Under the pieces are notes generated by a model. The model saw only the letters and a list, made by a program, of their open reading frames with translations, did no database searches and was not told the DNA's origin. Shown here in pieces: positions 25,471-33,274 of a stretch of 34,106 bases of DNA. Within the stretch, counting starts at the first letter, position 1; the number at the start of each line of letters is the position of its first letter. The stretch lies in NCBI RefSeq assembly GCF_014385195.1, contig NZ_JACRTG010000032.1:1-34106 (forward strand), read 5' to 3'. The position numbers were made by a program, and so were the translations under genes. The DNA is from Paratissierella segnis. Its GTDB lineage: Bacteria; Bacillota; Clostridia; Tissierellales; Tissierellaceae.

Positions 25471-26077
25471 TATATAATCCTATAACTTTACCTAATATGC
25501 TTACTTCTTTTGAATAGATAGGTTTCATAAATTGATTTTCAGGCTGCAGCCTTACGCAATCCCTCTCTTTGTAAAACCTTTTTACTGTAGCTTCGTCGCC
25601 AAGTAAGGCAACTACTATCTCCCCATTGTAGGCTGTTTGTTGTTCTTTAACCAATACCAGATCTCCATCTAAAATTCCGGCGTCTATCATGCTTTCTCCT
25701 TGAATTTTAAGCATAAATACATCATTACCTTCTACCATTTCTAAAGGAACAGGATAAGTATCTTCAATATGTTCAACTGCTAAAATTGGTGCCCCTGCTG
25801 TAACCTTACCAACTATAGGAACATCTACTGTTTTCTTATGTGATAATAGAAAATCATCGTCTTTGTCCAATATTTCAATTGCTCTTGGCTTTGTAGGATC
25901 TTTTCTAATATAACCCTTTGCTTCTAGTTTTTCCAAATGCCCATGAACGGTAGAAGTAGACCTTAAATTAACTCCTTTGCAAATTTCTCTAACTGCAGGC
26001 GGATATCCTTGTCTTTGTATTTCATTCTTTATATATAACAATATTTCAATCTGCTTTTGAGTTAAATCTTCATACAT
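25460..26077 (-). CDS. lexA: SOS repressor LexA
   Basis: LexA represses DNA-damage genes and self-cleaves when RecA is activated. The winged helix covers about 1-65 (PPAVREICKGVNLRSTSTVHGHLEKLEAKG, here in part). The cleavage site is Ala94-Gly95 in VTAGAP, the nucleophile is Ser129 in GESM, and the general-base Lys166 is in ATVKRF, so it should be autocleavable. The 205-residue length matches. AGGGGG lies seven bases before the ATG. The upstream region has a good promoter overlapped by a LexA-type operator, which implies autoregulation. It is divergent from yneA, as in Bacillus. Confidence 0.95.
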   Translation of the reverse strand: MYEDLTQKQIEILLYIKNEIQRQGYPPAVREICKGVNLRSTSTVHGHLEKLEAKGYIRKDPTKPRAIEILDKDDDFLLSHKKTVDVPIVGKVTAGAPILAVEHIEDTYPVPLEMVEGNDVFMLKIQGESMIDAGILDGDLVLVKEQQTAYNGEIVVALLGDEATVKRFYKERDCVRLQPENQFMKPIYSKEVSILGKVIGLYRKI

Positions 26078-26124
26078 TACAATACCCCCTAATATAATAC
26101 AGTCTAATTTAATTACTTTTTTTG

Positions 26125-26153
26125 ATTATAACACAGATAAATAAAAACATCAA
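26125..26153 (-). promoter_or_regulatory. lexA promoter
   Basis: Read on the minus strand: TTGATG (26153-26148), 17 bases, then TATAAT (26130-26125) with TG one base upstream (TGTTATAAT). A LexA-type operator at 26151-26164 overlaps the -35 box. Confidence 0.7.
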
Positions 26154-26164
26154 ACAAAAGTTCG
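26151..26164. promoter_or_regulatory. LexA operator 1 (lexA side)
   Basis: Minus strand CGAACTTTTGTTTG fits the Firmicute SOS box core GAAC-N4-GTTY. It overlaps the lexA -35 element, as expected for autorepression. Confidence 0.65.
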
Positions 26165-26182
26165 AAAAATTTGCAGAAACTA

Positions 26183-26211
26183 TTGACACAGAACTTAAGT
26201 TTGTGTAGAAT
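26183..26211 (+). promoter_or_regulatory. yneA promoter
   Basis: A perfect -35 TTGACA (26183-26188), 17 bases, then TAGAAT (26206-26211). The spacer contains a LexA-type operator and another follows at about +3 to +16. Confidence 0.8.
26190..26203. promoter_or_regulatory. LexA operator 2 (within the yneA promoter spacer)
   Basis: AGAACTTAAGTTTG has GAAC-N4-GTTT and lies entirely between the -35 and -10 boxes of the yneA promoter. Confidence 0.65.
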
Positions 26212-26220
26212 ATAGTTGAA

Positions 26221-26234
26221 CGAACAATTGTTCA
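26221..26234. promoter_or_regulatory. LexA operator 3 (downstream of the yneA -10)
   Basis: CGAACAATTGTTCA contains the perfect palindrome GAAC-AATT-GTTC, the best of the three SOS boxes. It lies just after the expected yneA transcription start. Confidence 0.8.
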
Positions 26235-26260
26235 GAACTAATGTGCGAGGTGTCTGTAAA

Positions 26261-26572
26261 ATGAAAAAATATGTAATTATTAATCCGAGAAGGTTTTTCA
26301 CATTTTTAACATTTGTATTTATGTTTATATTCATCATATTATTCGTTTTTTTAAATTCGGCTAAAGTTCACAGCAGTATCTATGAACCTAAATATGAAGA
26401 ATACTATGTCCTTGAAGGAGATAGTCTATGGAATATATCTACGAAGTATAAGCCGGAAGGATATGATATTAGAAAAATGATTTATGAAATAAAGGAATTG
26501 AACAATATAGAAACAGGATATATTTATCCGGGAGAATCAATAAAAGTACCCATCTATGATAGTTCAAGGTAA
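26261..26572 (+). CDS. yneA: SOS cell-division inhibitor YneA-like LysM protein
   Basis: The 103-residue protein has a short cytoplasmic N-terminus, one membrane span (about 11-30, rich in Phe/Ile/Leu) and an extracellular LysM domain (about 46-97; YYVLEGDSLWNIS and IYPGESIKVP). YneA delays septation during the SOS response in Bacillus, and gene order, length and topology match. The ATG at 26261 has GAGGTG eight bases upstream. A longer frame from a TTG at 26216 would start at the transcription start and overlap the operator, so it is rejected. Three LexA-type boxes in the shared upstream region support damage-inducible expression. Confidence 0.85.
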   Translation: MKKYVIINPRRFFTFLTFVFMFIFIILFVFLNSAKVHSSIYEPKYEEYYVLEGDSLWNISTKYKPEGYDIRKMIYEIKELNNIETGYIYPGESIKVPIYDSSR

Positions 26573-26609
26573 ATAATCTGAATAATATTATTCAGATTAT
26601 TTATTTTTC
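26571..26609 (+). terminator. Terminator of yneA, a 32-bp perfect palindrome
   Basis: The 16-base sequence at 26571-26586 is exactly complementary to 26587-26602, followed by ATTTTTCC. It begins on the last two bases of the yneA stop and also covers the stop codon of the converging recombinase gene. On the minus side there is no T-run, so it serves mainly yneA. Confidence 0.8.
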
Positions 26610-27565
26610 CTTTTAGATAGGGGGTTGTTATTGATTGCTTCTCTTAATCTTTCATCGTCAATATGCGTATATATCTGTGTTGTAGAAACTGATTCATGTC
26701 CCAATATGGATTGTAAAGCTCTTATATCTACATTGCCATACTTATACATAAGTGTAGCAGCAGTATGCCTCAATTTATGAGCAGAGTATATACTGGTATC
26801 TAAACCTATCTTCTCCAGGTATCTATCAATCATATGCTGTATTGCTCTATTGCTCATTCTCAATTTTCGTATACTTAAGAACAATGCCTTATTGTCTTTA
26901 GCATCCTTTGGTCTTATTAATAGATAATCATTAATAGCTTCTATACATGCTTCATTTAAAAATATAGTTCTTTCCTTATTTCCTTTGCCTATAACATTTA
27001 AGGTATCATTGTCTTTAATGCTGTCAATATCAATACTGGACAATTCAGAAAGTCTAAGTCCGCAATTTAAAAACAGTGTTATAATCGCATAATCTCTTTT
27101 TCTAAAAAATTCATTTTTATTCTCTAATGCAGCATCCAAAAGATTTTCAGATTCTTCTAAAGTCAAATAGACAGGGTATCTAATGTCAGTTTTAGGAAAT
27201 TCTAAAGATTCCGCAGGATTATGATCTATCAAATTAACCTTAATATAAAGGTAGTTAAAGAAGGACCTAATAGAGGCAACTTTTCTAAATCTAGTATAAG
27301 TACCATTTTCCCGTGATTTAACAGTAAAGGATAGATAGGCGTGAAGATCCTGAATATTTACTTTTTTAATAAGATTTATATCTACATCTGAAATATCTAT
27401 CTCATCAAATTCAATATCATCGTCTACAAGCTTATATCTTAATTTTAGAAATCTGAAAAAGATTCTTAAATCAAAATAGTATTCTTTAACTGTATTAGGG
27501 GAAGATCCCTTTATAGTTTCCATATAATTTAGATAATCTTCAAGTATAATTGGTATTTCTTTCAT
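26597..27565 (-). CDS. xerC: Tyrosine recombinase, XerC type
   Basis: Site-specific recombinases of this group resolve chromosome dimers at dif. The 322-residue protein has an N-terminal SAM-like core-binding domain (about 5-115) and a catalytic domain with the full set Arg171 (CGLRLSE), Lys of GKGNKER (193-199), His263 and Arg266 (HKLRH), His290 (LGHES) and the nucleophile Tyr299 (IYTH). It is slightly longer than XerC/XerD of about 300 residues because of an acidic insert at about 45-66, seen in clostridial members. AGAGGGG lies before the ATG. A 40-bp near-perfect palindrome starts 18 bases upstream. Whether it is the housekeeping dif recombinase cannot be shown here, but no phage or integron genes accompany it. 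Confidence 0.85.
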   Translation of the reverse strand: MKEIPIILEDYLNYMETIKGSSPNTVKEYYFDLRIFFRFLKLRYKLVDDDIEFDEIDISDVDINLIKKVNIQDLHAYLSFTVKSRENGTYTRFRKVASIRSFFNYLYIKVNLIDHNPAESLEFPKTDIRYPVYLTLEESENLLDAALENKNEFFRKRDYAIITLFLNCGLRLSELSSIDIDSIKDNDTLNVIGKGNKERTIFLNEACIEAINDYLLIRPKDAKDNKALFLSIRKLRMSNRAIQHMIDRYLEKIGLDTSIYSAHKLRHTAATLMYKYGNVDIRALQSILGHESVSTTQIYTHIDDERLREAINNNPLSKRKNK

Positions 27566-27583
27566 TTAACCCCTCTTTTCATG

Positions 27584-27623
27584 ATATAATAGTCGCAAAA
27601 TAGTTATTTTGTGACTATTATAT
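27584..27623. repeat. 40-bp near-perfect palindrome upstream of xerC
   Basis: Bases 27584-27602 pair with 27605-27623 over 19 positions with only one G-T mismatch (27595/27612) and a two-base centre. Both ends read ATATAATAGTC in inverse orientation, so each strand carries a TATAAT-like box. As RNA from the minus strand it would form a long hairpin 18 bases before the xerC start. It has no T-run typical of a terminator in either direction. Binding site, recombination site or leader hairpin are all possible. Confidence 0.8.
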
Positions 27624-28012
27624 ATATTCTACATAGAAAGTTAAAAATCCTTCTTTTTTTAAAAAATATTTTAAAAATATTTTTACTTTAATTCTAACAA
27701 TAATAAAAAAGCAAAAAAGCTCTGTTATAAGATTTAATCTAGCTAAATATTTAATATTCGCCGCAATTTGCAGTTTATAAATACACAATTGAATTAAATA
27801 AATAAGTTTTTCTACAATTATTATCTTTTCTAGGTCTTTCTTGTTAAATAGCCAATATAACCTATTTAAATCAATTTACAAGAGCTTTAAATTGCAAGAC
27901 ATATAATTCCATGAGTAATATCTATAAAATCAATTGTAGAGGGTTTTAGAAAGTCATTTTTTATTTCAAATAGAAAAAACATATGAATGTATAATTATTA
28001 TTTAGATGAATT
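27624..28012. other. AT-rich gap without recognisable genes
   Basis: The interval between xerC and the aminotransferase (27566-28079 in all) has no convincing reading frame on either strand. Besides the palindrome at its left end and the hairpin at its right end, it holds A/T homopolymer runs near 27650-27685 and a small tandem AAAAAAGC repeat near 27704-27720. I see no tRNA, riboswitch or transposase remnant. It could hide an unannotated small RNA or a decayed gene. Confidence 0.5.
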
Positions 28013-28051
28013 AGAAATGGCACACATAATCTAATTATGTATACCATTTCT
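28013..28051 (-). terminator. Two-step hairpin downstream of the aminotransferase gene
   Basis: AGAAATGG/CCATTTCT forms an outer 8-bp stem and ACATAAT/ATTATGT an inner 7-bp stem, separated by a small internal loop. It lies 28 bases beyond the aminotransferase stop on the minus strand. There is no strong U-run after it, so a role as terminator is probable but not certain. Confidence 0.45.
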
Positions 28052-28079
28052 CTGGTTATTCTTCAATTACTATCTTTTA

Positions 28080-29273
28080 TTATCCTTCAATTGTAGTCTT
28101 GATTCTTTTTATTCCTTTCTCAATGTTCTCTATTGATGTTGCGTATGAAAACCTAACATATCTATCAATACCAAATGCTTCTCCGGGAACAACCGCTACA
28201 TTTGCATATTCTAATAATAAATTTGCGAAATCAACTGAATTATTGATTTTCATCCCTTGAAATGTTTTTCCTGCAAGATCTGAGAAATTGACCATAATAT
28301 AAAAAGAACCTTCTGGTAATTTGCAGCTTAAACCCCCAATTTCATTTATGCCATTATACAATGTATTCCTTCGATGCTCGAAATGCTTTCTCATGTATTC
28401 AATACTATCTTGATTTCCTTCAAGTGCTTCCACGCTGGCATATTGGGAAATTGAGTTTGGATTTGATGTTGTGTGACTTTGGATATTGCTCATTACTTTT
28501 ATAATTTCATCATCAGCTGCAGTGTAACCAATTCTCCAGCCAGTCATAGCATAAGCTTTAGACATTCCATTTATTATTATAGATATTTTTTTGATATTAT
28601 CATTAAAAGATGCTATGCTAATATGTTTAGCATCGTCATAAATTAGCTTCTCATAGATTTCATCTGATATTACAAATACATTATTATTGATAGCCCAATC
28701 AGCAATACCCTTAAGCTCTTCTTCATTGTATACTGCTCCAGTAGGATTGTTTGGGGAATTAAGTATAATAGCCTTTGTTTTCTTTGTTTTTACTCTTTCG
28801 AGATCATCCACGCTGAATTTGAAATTATTTTCTTCTCTAGTGTAAATATAAATAGGCACTCCGTCTGTTAACCTTACTAGCTCCGGGTAACTAACCCAGT
28901 ATGGCACTCCTATTATTACTTCATCACCGGGATTTATAATTGCCATTAAAGCATTATATATTGAATGCTTTGCACCATTAGAAACTATAATATTGGATGG
29001 ATTATAAAGTAGATTGTTATCATTCTTAAATTTTTTGCATATAGCTTTTTTTAACTCTAGAATTCCTGATGCAGGTGTATATTTAGTTAATCCCTTATTG
29101 ATAGCTTCGATAGCTTCATTCCTGATATTCTCCGGTGTGATAAAATCAGGTTCTCCTACTCCAAAATCCAAAACATCTAGACCCGAATCCCTCATTGATT
29201 TTGCCTTTGCATTGATTTCCAGCGTTATAGATGGTGCAATTCCTTTACCTTTAATCGATAAATTATTAGACAT
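28080..29273 (-). CDS. Pyridoxal-phosphate aminotransferase, aspartate aminotransferase family (AspB-like)
   Basis: Family I gamma aminotransferases interconvert aspartate and oxaloacetate with 2-oxoglutarate and glutamate. The 397-residue protein has DFGVGEPDF, TKYTPASGILELKKAI, SPNNPTGAVY, SDEIYEKLIYD and the PLP lysine Lys239 in NGMSKAYAMTGWRIGY. A C-terminal YVRFSYA carries the substrate-carboxylate Arg. GGAGGGAT lies just before the ATG. It is the last gene of PHP-padR-aminotransferase; the 45-base gap from padR is AT-rich and holds a TATAAT on the minus strand, so a separate promoter is possible. The product could also accept other amino acids; the substrate is inferred from the family. 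Confidence 0.88.
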   Translation of the reverse strand: MSNNLSIKGKGIAPSITLEINAKAKSMRDSGLDVLDFGVGEPDFITPENIRNEAIEAINKGLTKYTPASGILELKKAICKKFKNDNNLLYNPSNIIVSNGAKHSIYNALMAIINPGDEVIIGVPYWVSYPELVRLTDGVPIYIYTREENNFKFSVDDLERVKTKKTKAIILNSPNNPTGAVYNEEELKGIADWAINNNVFVISDEIYEKLIYDDAKHISIASFNDNIKKISIIINGMSKAYAMTGWRIGYTAADDEIIKVMSNIQSHTTSNPNSISQYASVEALEGNQDSIEYMRKHFEHRRNTLYNGINEIGGLSCKLPEGSFYIMVNFSDLAGKTFQGMKINNSVDFANLLLEYANVAVVPGEAFGIDRYVRFSYATSIENIEKGIKRIKTTIEG

Positions 29274-29318
29274 ATAATCCCTCCTATTTAAAGTTTTAGT
29301 TTTTTATATATATTATAA

Positions 29319-29696
29319 TTATAAATTTATCTTATATATATCTTTTAAAACATTGTTTATTATACTCAGAGAGTCTTCAAAGGAACTCTTGTTTTGCAAT
29401 TTAATTATCTTATAATGATTGATTCCAGAATCAGTAATTTTATATCTCCTAATAGTTCTTTTATTTGGCTCTTCCCACCAGCTTTCTACGTATCCTTCTT
29501 CCTCCAACTGTCTTAGCAACGGATATATCATACCGGGACTGGGGCACCATTTGCCATCTAATCTTCTTTCTACTTCATCCTTAATTTTATTACCATAATA
29601 GTTTTTTTCAGTTAATAAGTGTAAAATATACAATTTAACAAAGGAAGTCGTACTAATAGTAGTAGGAAATTGTCTTTTTCTCTCATTTTTATACAT
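29319..29696 (-). CDS. PadR family transcriptional regulator
   Basis: The 125-residue winged-helix protein has the family core LYILHLLTEKNYYGNKIKDEV, then PSPGMIYPLLRQLEEEGYVESWW and RRYKITDSG. A short C-terminal helix from about residue 90 provides dimerisation. PadR proteins typically repress nearby transport or stress genes in response to small hydrophobic ligands. It overlaps the upstream PHP gene by eight bases and precedes the aminotransferase, so it may control this small operon. No operator could be recognised, and no transporter lies next to it. Confidence 0.88.
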   Translation of the reverse strand: MYKNERKRQFPTTISTTSFVKLYILHLLTEKNYYGNKIKDEVERRLDGKWCPSPGMIYPLLRQLEEEGYVESWWEEPNKRTIRRYKITDSGINHYKIIKLQNKSSFEDSLSIINNVLKDIYKINL

Positions 29697-30513
29697 TATA
29701 TAGTCTACCTCTCATTTCTGGAATTTCTTCAATATTAATAAAATATTTACCAAAAATTAATTCTCCTCTCACCAAATCTCCATGGTAATCAGATCCTCCT
29801 GTAACAATCAAATTTTTCTTTTTAGCCAATTTAATAAAGTAATCCGTATCTTCGGCAGTATGTTTGGAGTGTATACATTCTATTCCTTGTATCCCCTTTG
29901 ATATGGTATACTCAACAATAGACTTATTTTTAATCAGTCCCGGATGAGCCAATATTGCGATACCTCCAGATTTTTTAATTAAGCTTATTGTATCTTCTAT
30001 ACTAAGGTGAAATCTCTCTGCATAACCAGGCTTACCTCTATTAAGGTATTTTTCGAATGATTCTTCTATAGAACCAACATATCCCTTATCTATTAATGCT
30101 CTGGCAATATGCGGTCTCCCAATATAATCATTACCAGAATGCTTTCTTACGTCATCAATAGTTACATCAATATCCAGCCTATTTAAATTGTTTATCATTT
30201 TAATTGCTCTATTAATTCTATCATGCCTTAAATTTTTCGTTACAGAAATTAATTCTTCGTCATTATAATCTATAAAATATCCAAGAATATGCACTTCTTC
30301 ATCTTCGTAGACACTTCCAAATTCGATTCCCGGAATTACTTTGAAATTATCATATTTTTTACTATATACTATCGCTTCATTAAGTCCCAATATTGTGTCA
30401 TGGTCTGTAATGGCTATTCCCTGTAAATTTTGTTTTACAGCTAAATCTATTAATTCAGCGGGACTTAATATACCGTCTGAATAATAGGTATGAACATGTA
30501 AATCAAATTTCAA
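29689..30513 (-). CDS. PHP-domain phosphoesterase, YciV/RNase AM-like
   Basis: The 274-residue protein has the PHP metal-binding pattern: DLHVHTYYSDG (His6, His8, Asp13), ITDHDT (about 36-40), PGIEFG (Glu64), VHILGY (His75), GRPHIAR, ILAHPG and GGSDYHGD. Related proteins hydrolyse 3',5'-nucleoside bisphosphates (pAp) or trim 5' ends of small RNAs. The start is a TTG supported by GGAGG nine bases upstream; no ATG fits. It is the first gene of the PHP-padR-aminotransferase set and follows the spoVS terminator. Activity on pAp is a family-based guess. Confidence 0.82.
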   Translation of the reverse strand: MKFDLHVHTYYSDGILSPAELIDLAVKQNLQGIAITDHDTILGLNEAIVYSKKYDNFKVIPGIEFGSVYEDEEVHILGYFIDYNDEELISVTKNLRHDRINRAIKMINNLNRLDIDVTIDDVRKHSGNDYIGRPHIARALIDKGYVGSIEESFEKYLNRGKPGYAERFHLSIEDTISLIKKSGGIAILAHPGLIKNKSIVEYTISKGIQGIECIHSKHTAEDTDYFIKLAKKKNLIVTGGSDYHGDLVRGELIFGKYFINIEEIPEMRGRLYNV

Positions 30514-30591
30514 TTTAAAAAACCTCCTAATTAATGGAAATCCTATTAATAATTAATAGTGTTGCAACATATGTATTATAATCTGAATTAC

Positions 30592-30616
30592 AAAAAACCT
30601 GCCTTGCGGCAGGTTT
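30592..30616 (-). terminator. Intrinsic terminator of spoVS
   Basis: On the minus strand AAACCTGCC, a GCAA loop and GGCAGGTTT form a perfect 9-bp stem running into a stretch of T (30597-30592). It lies directly after the spoVS stop. Confidence 0.9.
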
Positions 30617-30617
30617 A

Positions 30618-30878
30618 TTATCTAGGTTCAATTATTAATTTTATTGCTGTTCTTTCTTCACCATCTATTTCTATATCTGTGAAGGCCGGTATACAAATAA
30701 GATCCATTCCGCTTGGCGCAACAAAACCTCTAGCAATAGCCACAGCTTTGATTGCTTGATTAAGTGCTCCCGCTCCAATAGCCTGAATTTCTGCAGTTCC
30801 TTTTTCTCTTAATACGCCTGCTAGTGCACCTGCAACAGAATTTGGTATTGATTTTGCTGATACTTTTAATACATCCAT
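30618..30878 (-). CDS. spoVS: Stage V sporulation protein S
   Basis: SpoVS is a small, highly conserved Alba-like protein needed for normal spore coat assembly and sporulation timing in Bacillus. The 86-residue product shows LKVSAKSIPNSVAGALAGV, the central AIGAGALNQAIKAVAIARGF and the closing TAIKLIIEPR, all family hallmarks. AGAGGGGG precedes the ATG. It lies 43 bases after rny, the same pairing as in Bacillus (without ymdB), and ends at a strong terminator. This supports an endospore former, although some non-sporulating bacteria keep the gene. Confidence 0.93.
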   Translation of the reverse strand: MDVLKVSAKSIPNSVAGALAGVLREKGTAEIQAIGAGALNQAIKAVAIARGFVAPSGMDLICIPAFTDIEIDGEERTAIKLIIEPR

Positions 30879-30921
30879 TAAATTAGCCCCCTCTAACTAA
30901 ATTTAATTTATATTTATCTTA

Positions 30922-32472
30922 TTACTTAGCATACTCAATAGCCCTTGTTTCTCGAATTACATTTACTTTAATCTGCCCCGGATAATCTAATTCCGACTCT
31001 ATTCTTTTAACTATATCCCTAGCTGTATGAACTATTTCACTTTCACTAATTTCTTCTGGTTTAACCATTATTCTAATTTCTCGTCCAGCCTGTATAGCAA
31101 ATGACTTTTCTATACCATCAAATGAATTTGCAATCTCTTCTAATTTCTCAAGTCTCTTAATATATGCTTCCAAAGTTTCACGTCTGGCTCCTGGTCTTGC
31201 TGCAGAAATTGCATCTGCCGCTTGCACCAGCACAGCTTCAACTGTTTGAGGTTCTATATCTCCATGATGTGCAGCAATTGCGTGAACTACTTCTTTTGAT
31301 TCCTTATATCTTTTCGCTATATCCGCACCAATTTCAACATGAGGCCCTTCTACTTCATGGTCAACCGCTTTGCCTATATCGTGTAATAGTCCGGCTCTTT
31401 TAGCAATTTTAACATCTGCACCTAATTCGGATGCCATAATTCCTGCTAAATGAGCAACTTCAATAGAGTGTTTTAAAACGTTTTGCCCATAACTTGTTCT
31501 ATATTTTAACCTTCCAAGAAGTTTTATTATCTCAGGATGAATGCCATGTACTCCAGTTTCAAAAGCAGCCTGTTCCCCCTCTTCGCGAATGATGCCATCA
31601 ACTTCTTTTTTAGCTTTTTCAACCATCTCTTCAATACGAGCAGGATGAATTCTACCATCAACTATAAGTTTTTCGAGAGCAATACGTGCCACTTCTCTTC
31701 TAATGGGGTCAAATCCGGATAATACTACCGCTTCCGGAGTATCATCTATAATTAGATCTATGCCAGTTAAGGTTTCCAATGTCCTTATATTTCTACCCTC
31801 TCTACCAATTATTCTACCTTTCATCTCATCATTTGGCAATGATACAACTGTTACAGTCGTTTCGGCTACATGATCAGCAGCACATTTTTGAATTGCTATT
31901 GATATTATTTCCCTTGCTTTCTTATCGGCTTCTTCTTTGGCTTTACTTTCCATGTCTTTAATCATGATTGCAGATTCATGGACAATTTCTTTTCTGATAC
32001 CGTCTAATAATAATTCCTTAGCTTCTTCAGTGGTTAAACCTGAAAGTCTTTCTAATTCCATAATTTGTTTTTCATAAATTTCATTAATAGAAACTTCTTT
32101 ATCTTCTAGATACTTAGTTTTCTTATAAACTTGTTCTTCCTTTTTTTCTATAGTCTCTGCTTTTCTGTCTATAGTTTCCTCTTTATGAAGAACTCGCCTT
32201 TCTAGTTTCTGAACTTCATTTCTTCTTTCACGGATTTCTTTTTCTAACTCATTTCTTGATTTGTGAATTTCTTCTTTGGCTTCCAATTGAAGCTCTTTCT
32301 TAAGAGCTTCGCCTTCTCTTTCAGAATCTTCAATTATTTTTTTTGCTAACTCTTCAGCGTTCTTTATTTTCCCCTCGCTTATATATCTTCTTATAAAATA
32401 ACCAGCGATAATTCCAATAACTATGCCTAGAATTGCATAAGTATAATTGCCAATAACAATACACCTCCTCAC
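30922..32472 (-). CDS. rny: Ribonuclease Y
   Basis: This membrane-anchored endoribonuclease initiates mRNA decay. The protein has an N-terminal membrane span (about 9-27), a long charged coiled coil (about 30-150), a KH RNA-binding domain with IGREGRN (about 215-275), and an HD domain with LKHSIEVAHLAG and LLHDIGKAVDHE. At about 510 residues it is full length. The start is unclear: the GTG at 32472 forms part of its own GAGGAGGTG ribosome site, and no ATG, GTG or TTG follows in frame before the membrane span. An ATT at 32454 is nine bases after GGAGG. A terminator hairpin precedes the gene, and spoVS follows. Confidence 0.92.
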   Translation of the reverse strand: MRRCIVIGNYTYAILGIVIGIIAGYFIRRYISEGKIKNAEELAKKIIEDSEREGEALKKELQLEAKEEIHKSRNELEKEIRERRNEVQKLERRVLHKEETIDRKAETIEKKEEQVYKKTKYLEDKEVSINEIYEKQIMELERLSGLTTEEAKELLLDGIRKEIVHESAIMIKDMESKAKEEADKKAREIISIAIQKCAADHVAETTVTVVSLPNDEMKGRIIGREGRNIRTLETLTGIDLIIDDTPEAVVLSGFDPIRREVARIALEKLIVDGRIHPARIEEMVEKAKKEVDGIIREEGEQAAFETGVHGIHPEIIKLLGRLKYRTSYGQNVLKHSIEVAHLAGIMASELGADVKIAKRAGLLHDIGKAVDHEVEGPHVEIGADIAKRYKESKEVVHAIAAHHGDIEPQTVEAVLVQAADAISAARPGARRETLEAYIKRLEKLEEIANSFDGIEKSFAIQAGREIRIMVKPEEISESEIVHTARDIVKRIESELDYPGQIKVNVIRETRAIEYAK

Positions 32473-32511
32473 AATATTTATTTTTCAAGTTCCATAATGC
32501 TATTTCATTAA

Positions 32512-32543
32512 TAAAAGTATAAACCGAGTAGTCTCGGTTTATA
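32512..32543 (-). terminator. Terminator between the split ATPase genes and rny
   Basis: On the minus strand TATAAACCGAG, loop ACTA and CTCGGTTTATA form a perfect 11-bp stem followed by CTTTTA. It lies about 75 bases after the stop of the ATPase C-lobe gene and 45 before rny. Confidence 0.7.
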
Positions 32544-32616
32544 GAGTCTACATTATTTCATTGTATGGTTAATATACAATTTAATTTTATATCTTTTAAC
32601 TTATAATGTCAAGTTA

Positions 32617-33273
32617 TTATTGCTCTACAATTGGCAATATTGAGCTTGTTGAGCCGTTCAATTGAACTCTATATGCATTGTTGCTAATATTAGATAGATG
32701 GTGATTGTGCGTTACCATTATTACCTGTCTGTTAAACATCTCTGATGTTTGCCTTAAAAAATCACCTACGTTAAATATATAATCCTCACTAACATGCTTG
32801 GCAGGTTCATCCAAAATCAAAGGTCCCTGTATTTGAGGTTTATGGATTTCCAGAAAAGCAATTCTAAGTGCCAAAGATATAATATCAACTACTCCTCCGC
32901 CTCTAGATAATTCAGGTTTAGTCTTTATAATCATATCTTCAGTTTCATTAATTACATAAAATTCAGCATTTGCTTTATTACGCATTTCCTCAATTTCTAT
33001 AACAAATTCTATATCGCTTTCAAATACATATTGTAAACATTTTGTAACCAAGGTCTCAATCTGTTTTTTTGCTTGTTCCCTTGCAAATTCAGAAGTCTTT
33101 TGAAATAATATCGAAACTTTTTCTAATTTATCTATTTCAGCATTTATTTCTTTCATCCTAGAATTGTTATCATCTAATTGTTCAATTAGTTTCTCTCTTT
33201 TACCCTCTTGTTTTGAGATATAATCTTTTAATTTGGATAATTCATTTTCTAGTGAATTTATATCATCTATCAT
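32617..33273 (-). CDS. C-terminal ATPase lobe of a split Rad50/SMC-like protein
   Basis: The 218-residue protein starts with a coiled coil (about 1-55) and ends in an ABC-type C-terminal lobe. ELSRGGGVVDIISLALRIA (from 121) is the signature helix in a variant form, GPLILDEPAKHVS (150-162) is Walker B and D-loop, and VIMVTHNHH (184-192) contains the switch His189. There is no Walker A, so ATP binding needs a partner, presumably the gene at 33531-34106. The ATG at 33273 has AGAAGGG five bases upstream and follows the previous stop by one base. An in-frame extension to 33336 overlaps the neighbour and is rejected. DNA repair or recombination is inferred from the fold. Confidence 0.75.
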   Translation of the reverse strand: MIDDINSLENELSKLKDYISKQEGKREKLIEQLDDNNSRMKEINAEIDKLEKVSILFQKTSEFAREQAKKQIETLVTKCLQYVFESDIEFVIEIEEMRNKANAEFYVINETEDMIIKTKPELSRGGGVVDIISLALRIAFLEIHKPQIQGPLILDEPAKHVSEDYIFNVGDFLRQTSEMFNRQVIMVTHNHHLSNISNNAYRVQLNGSTSSILPIVEQ

Positions 33274-33274
33274 A

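Noticed and set aside
26113..26337. Minus-strand frame across the lexA-yneA regulatory region
   Set aside because: It covers two promoters and three operators and has low-complexity sequence; not a gene.
30559..30759. Plus-strand frame over the spoVS terminator
   Set aside because: Antisense shadow of spoVS and its terminator.
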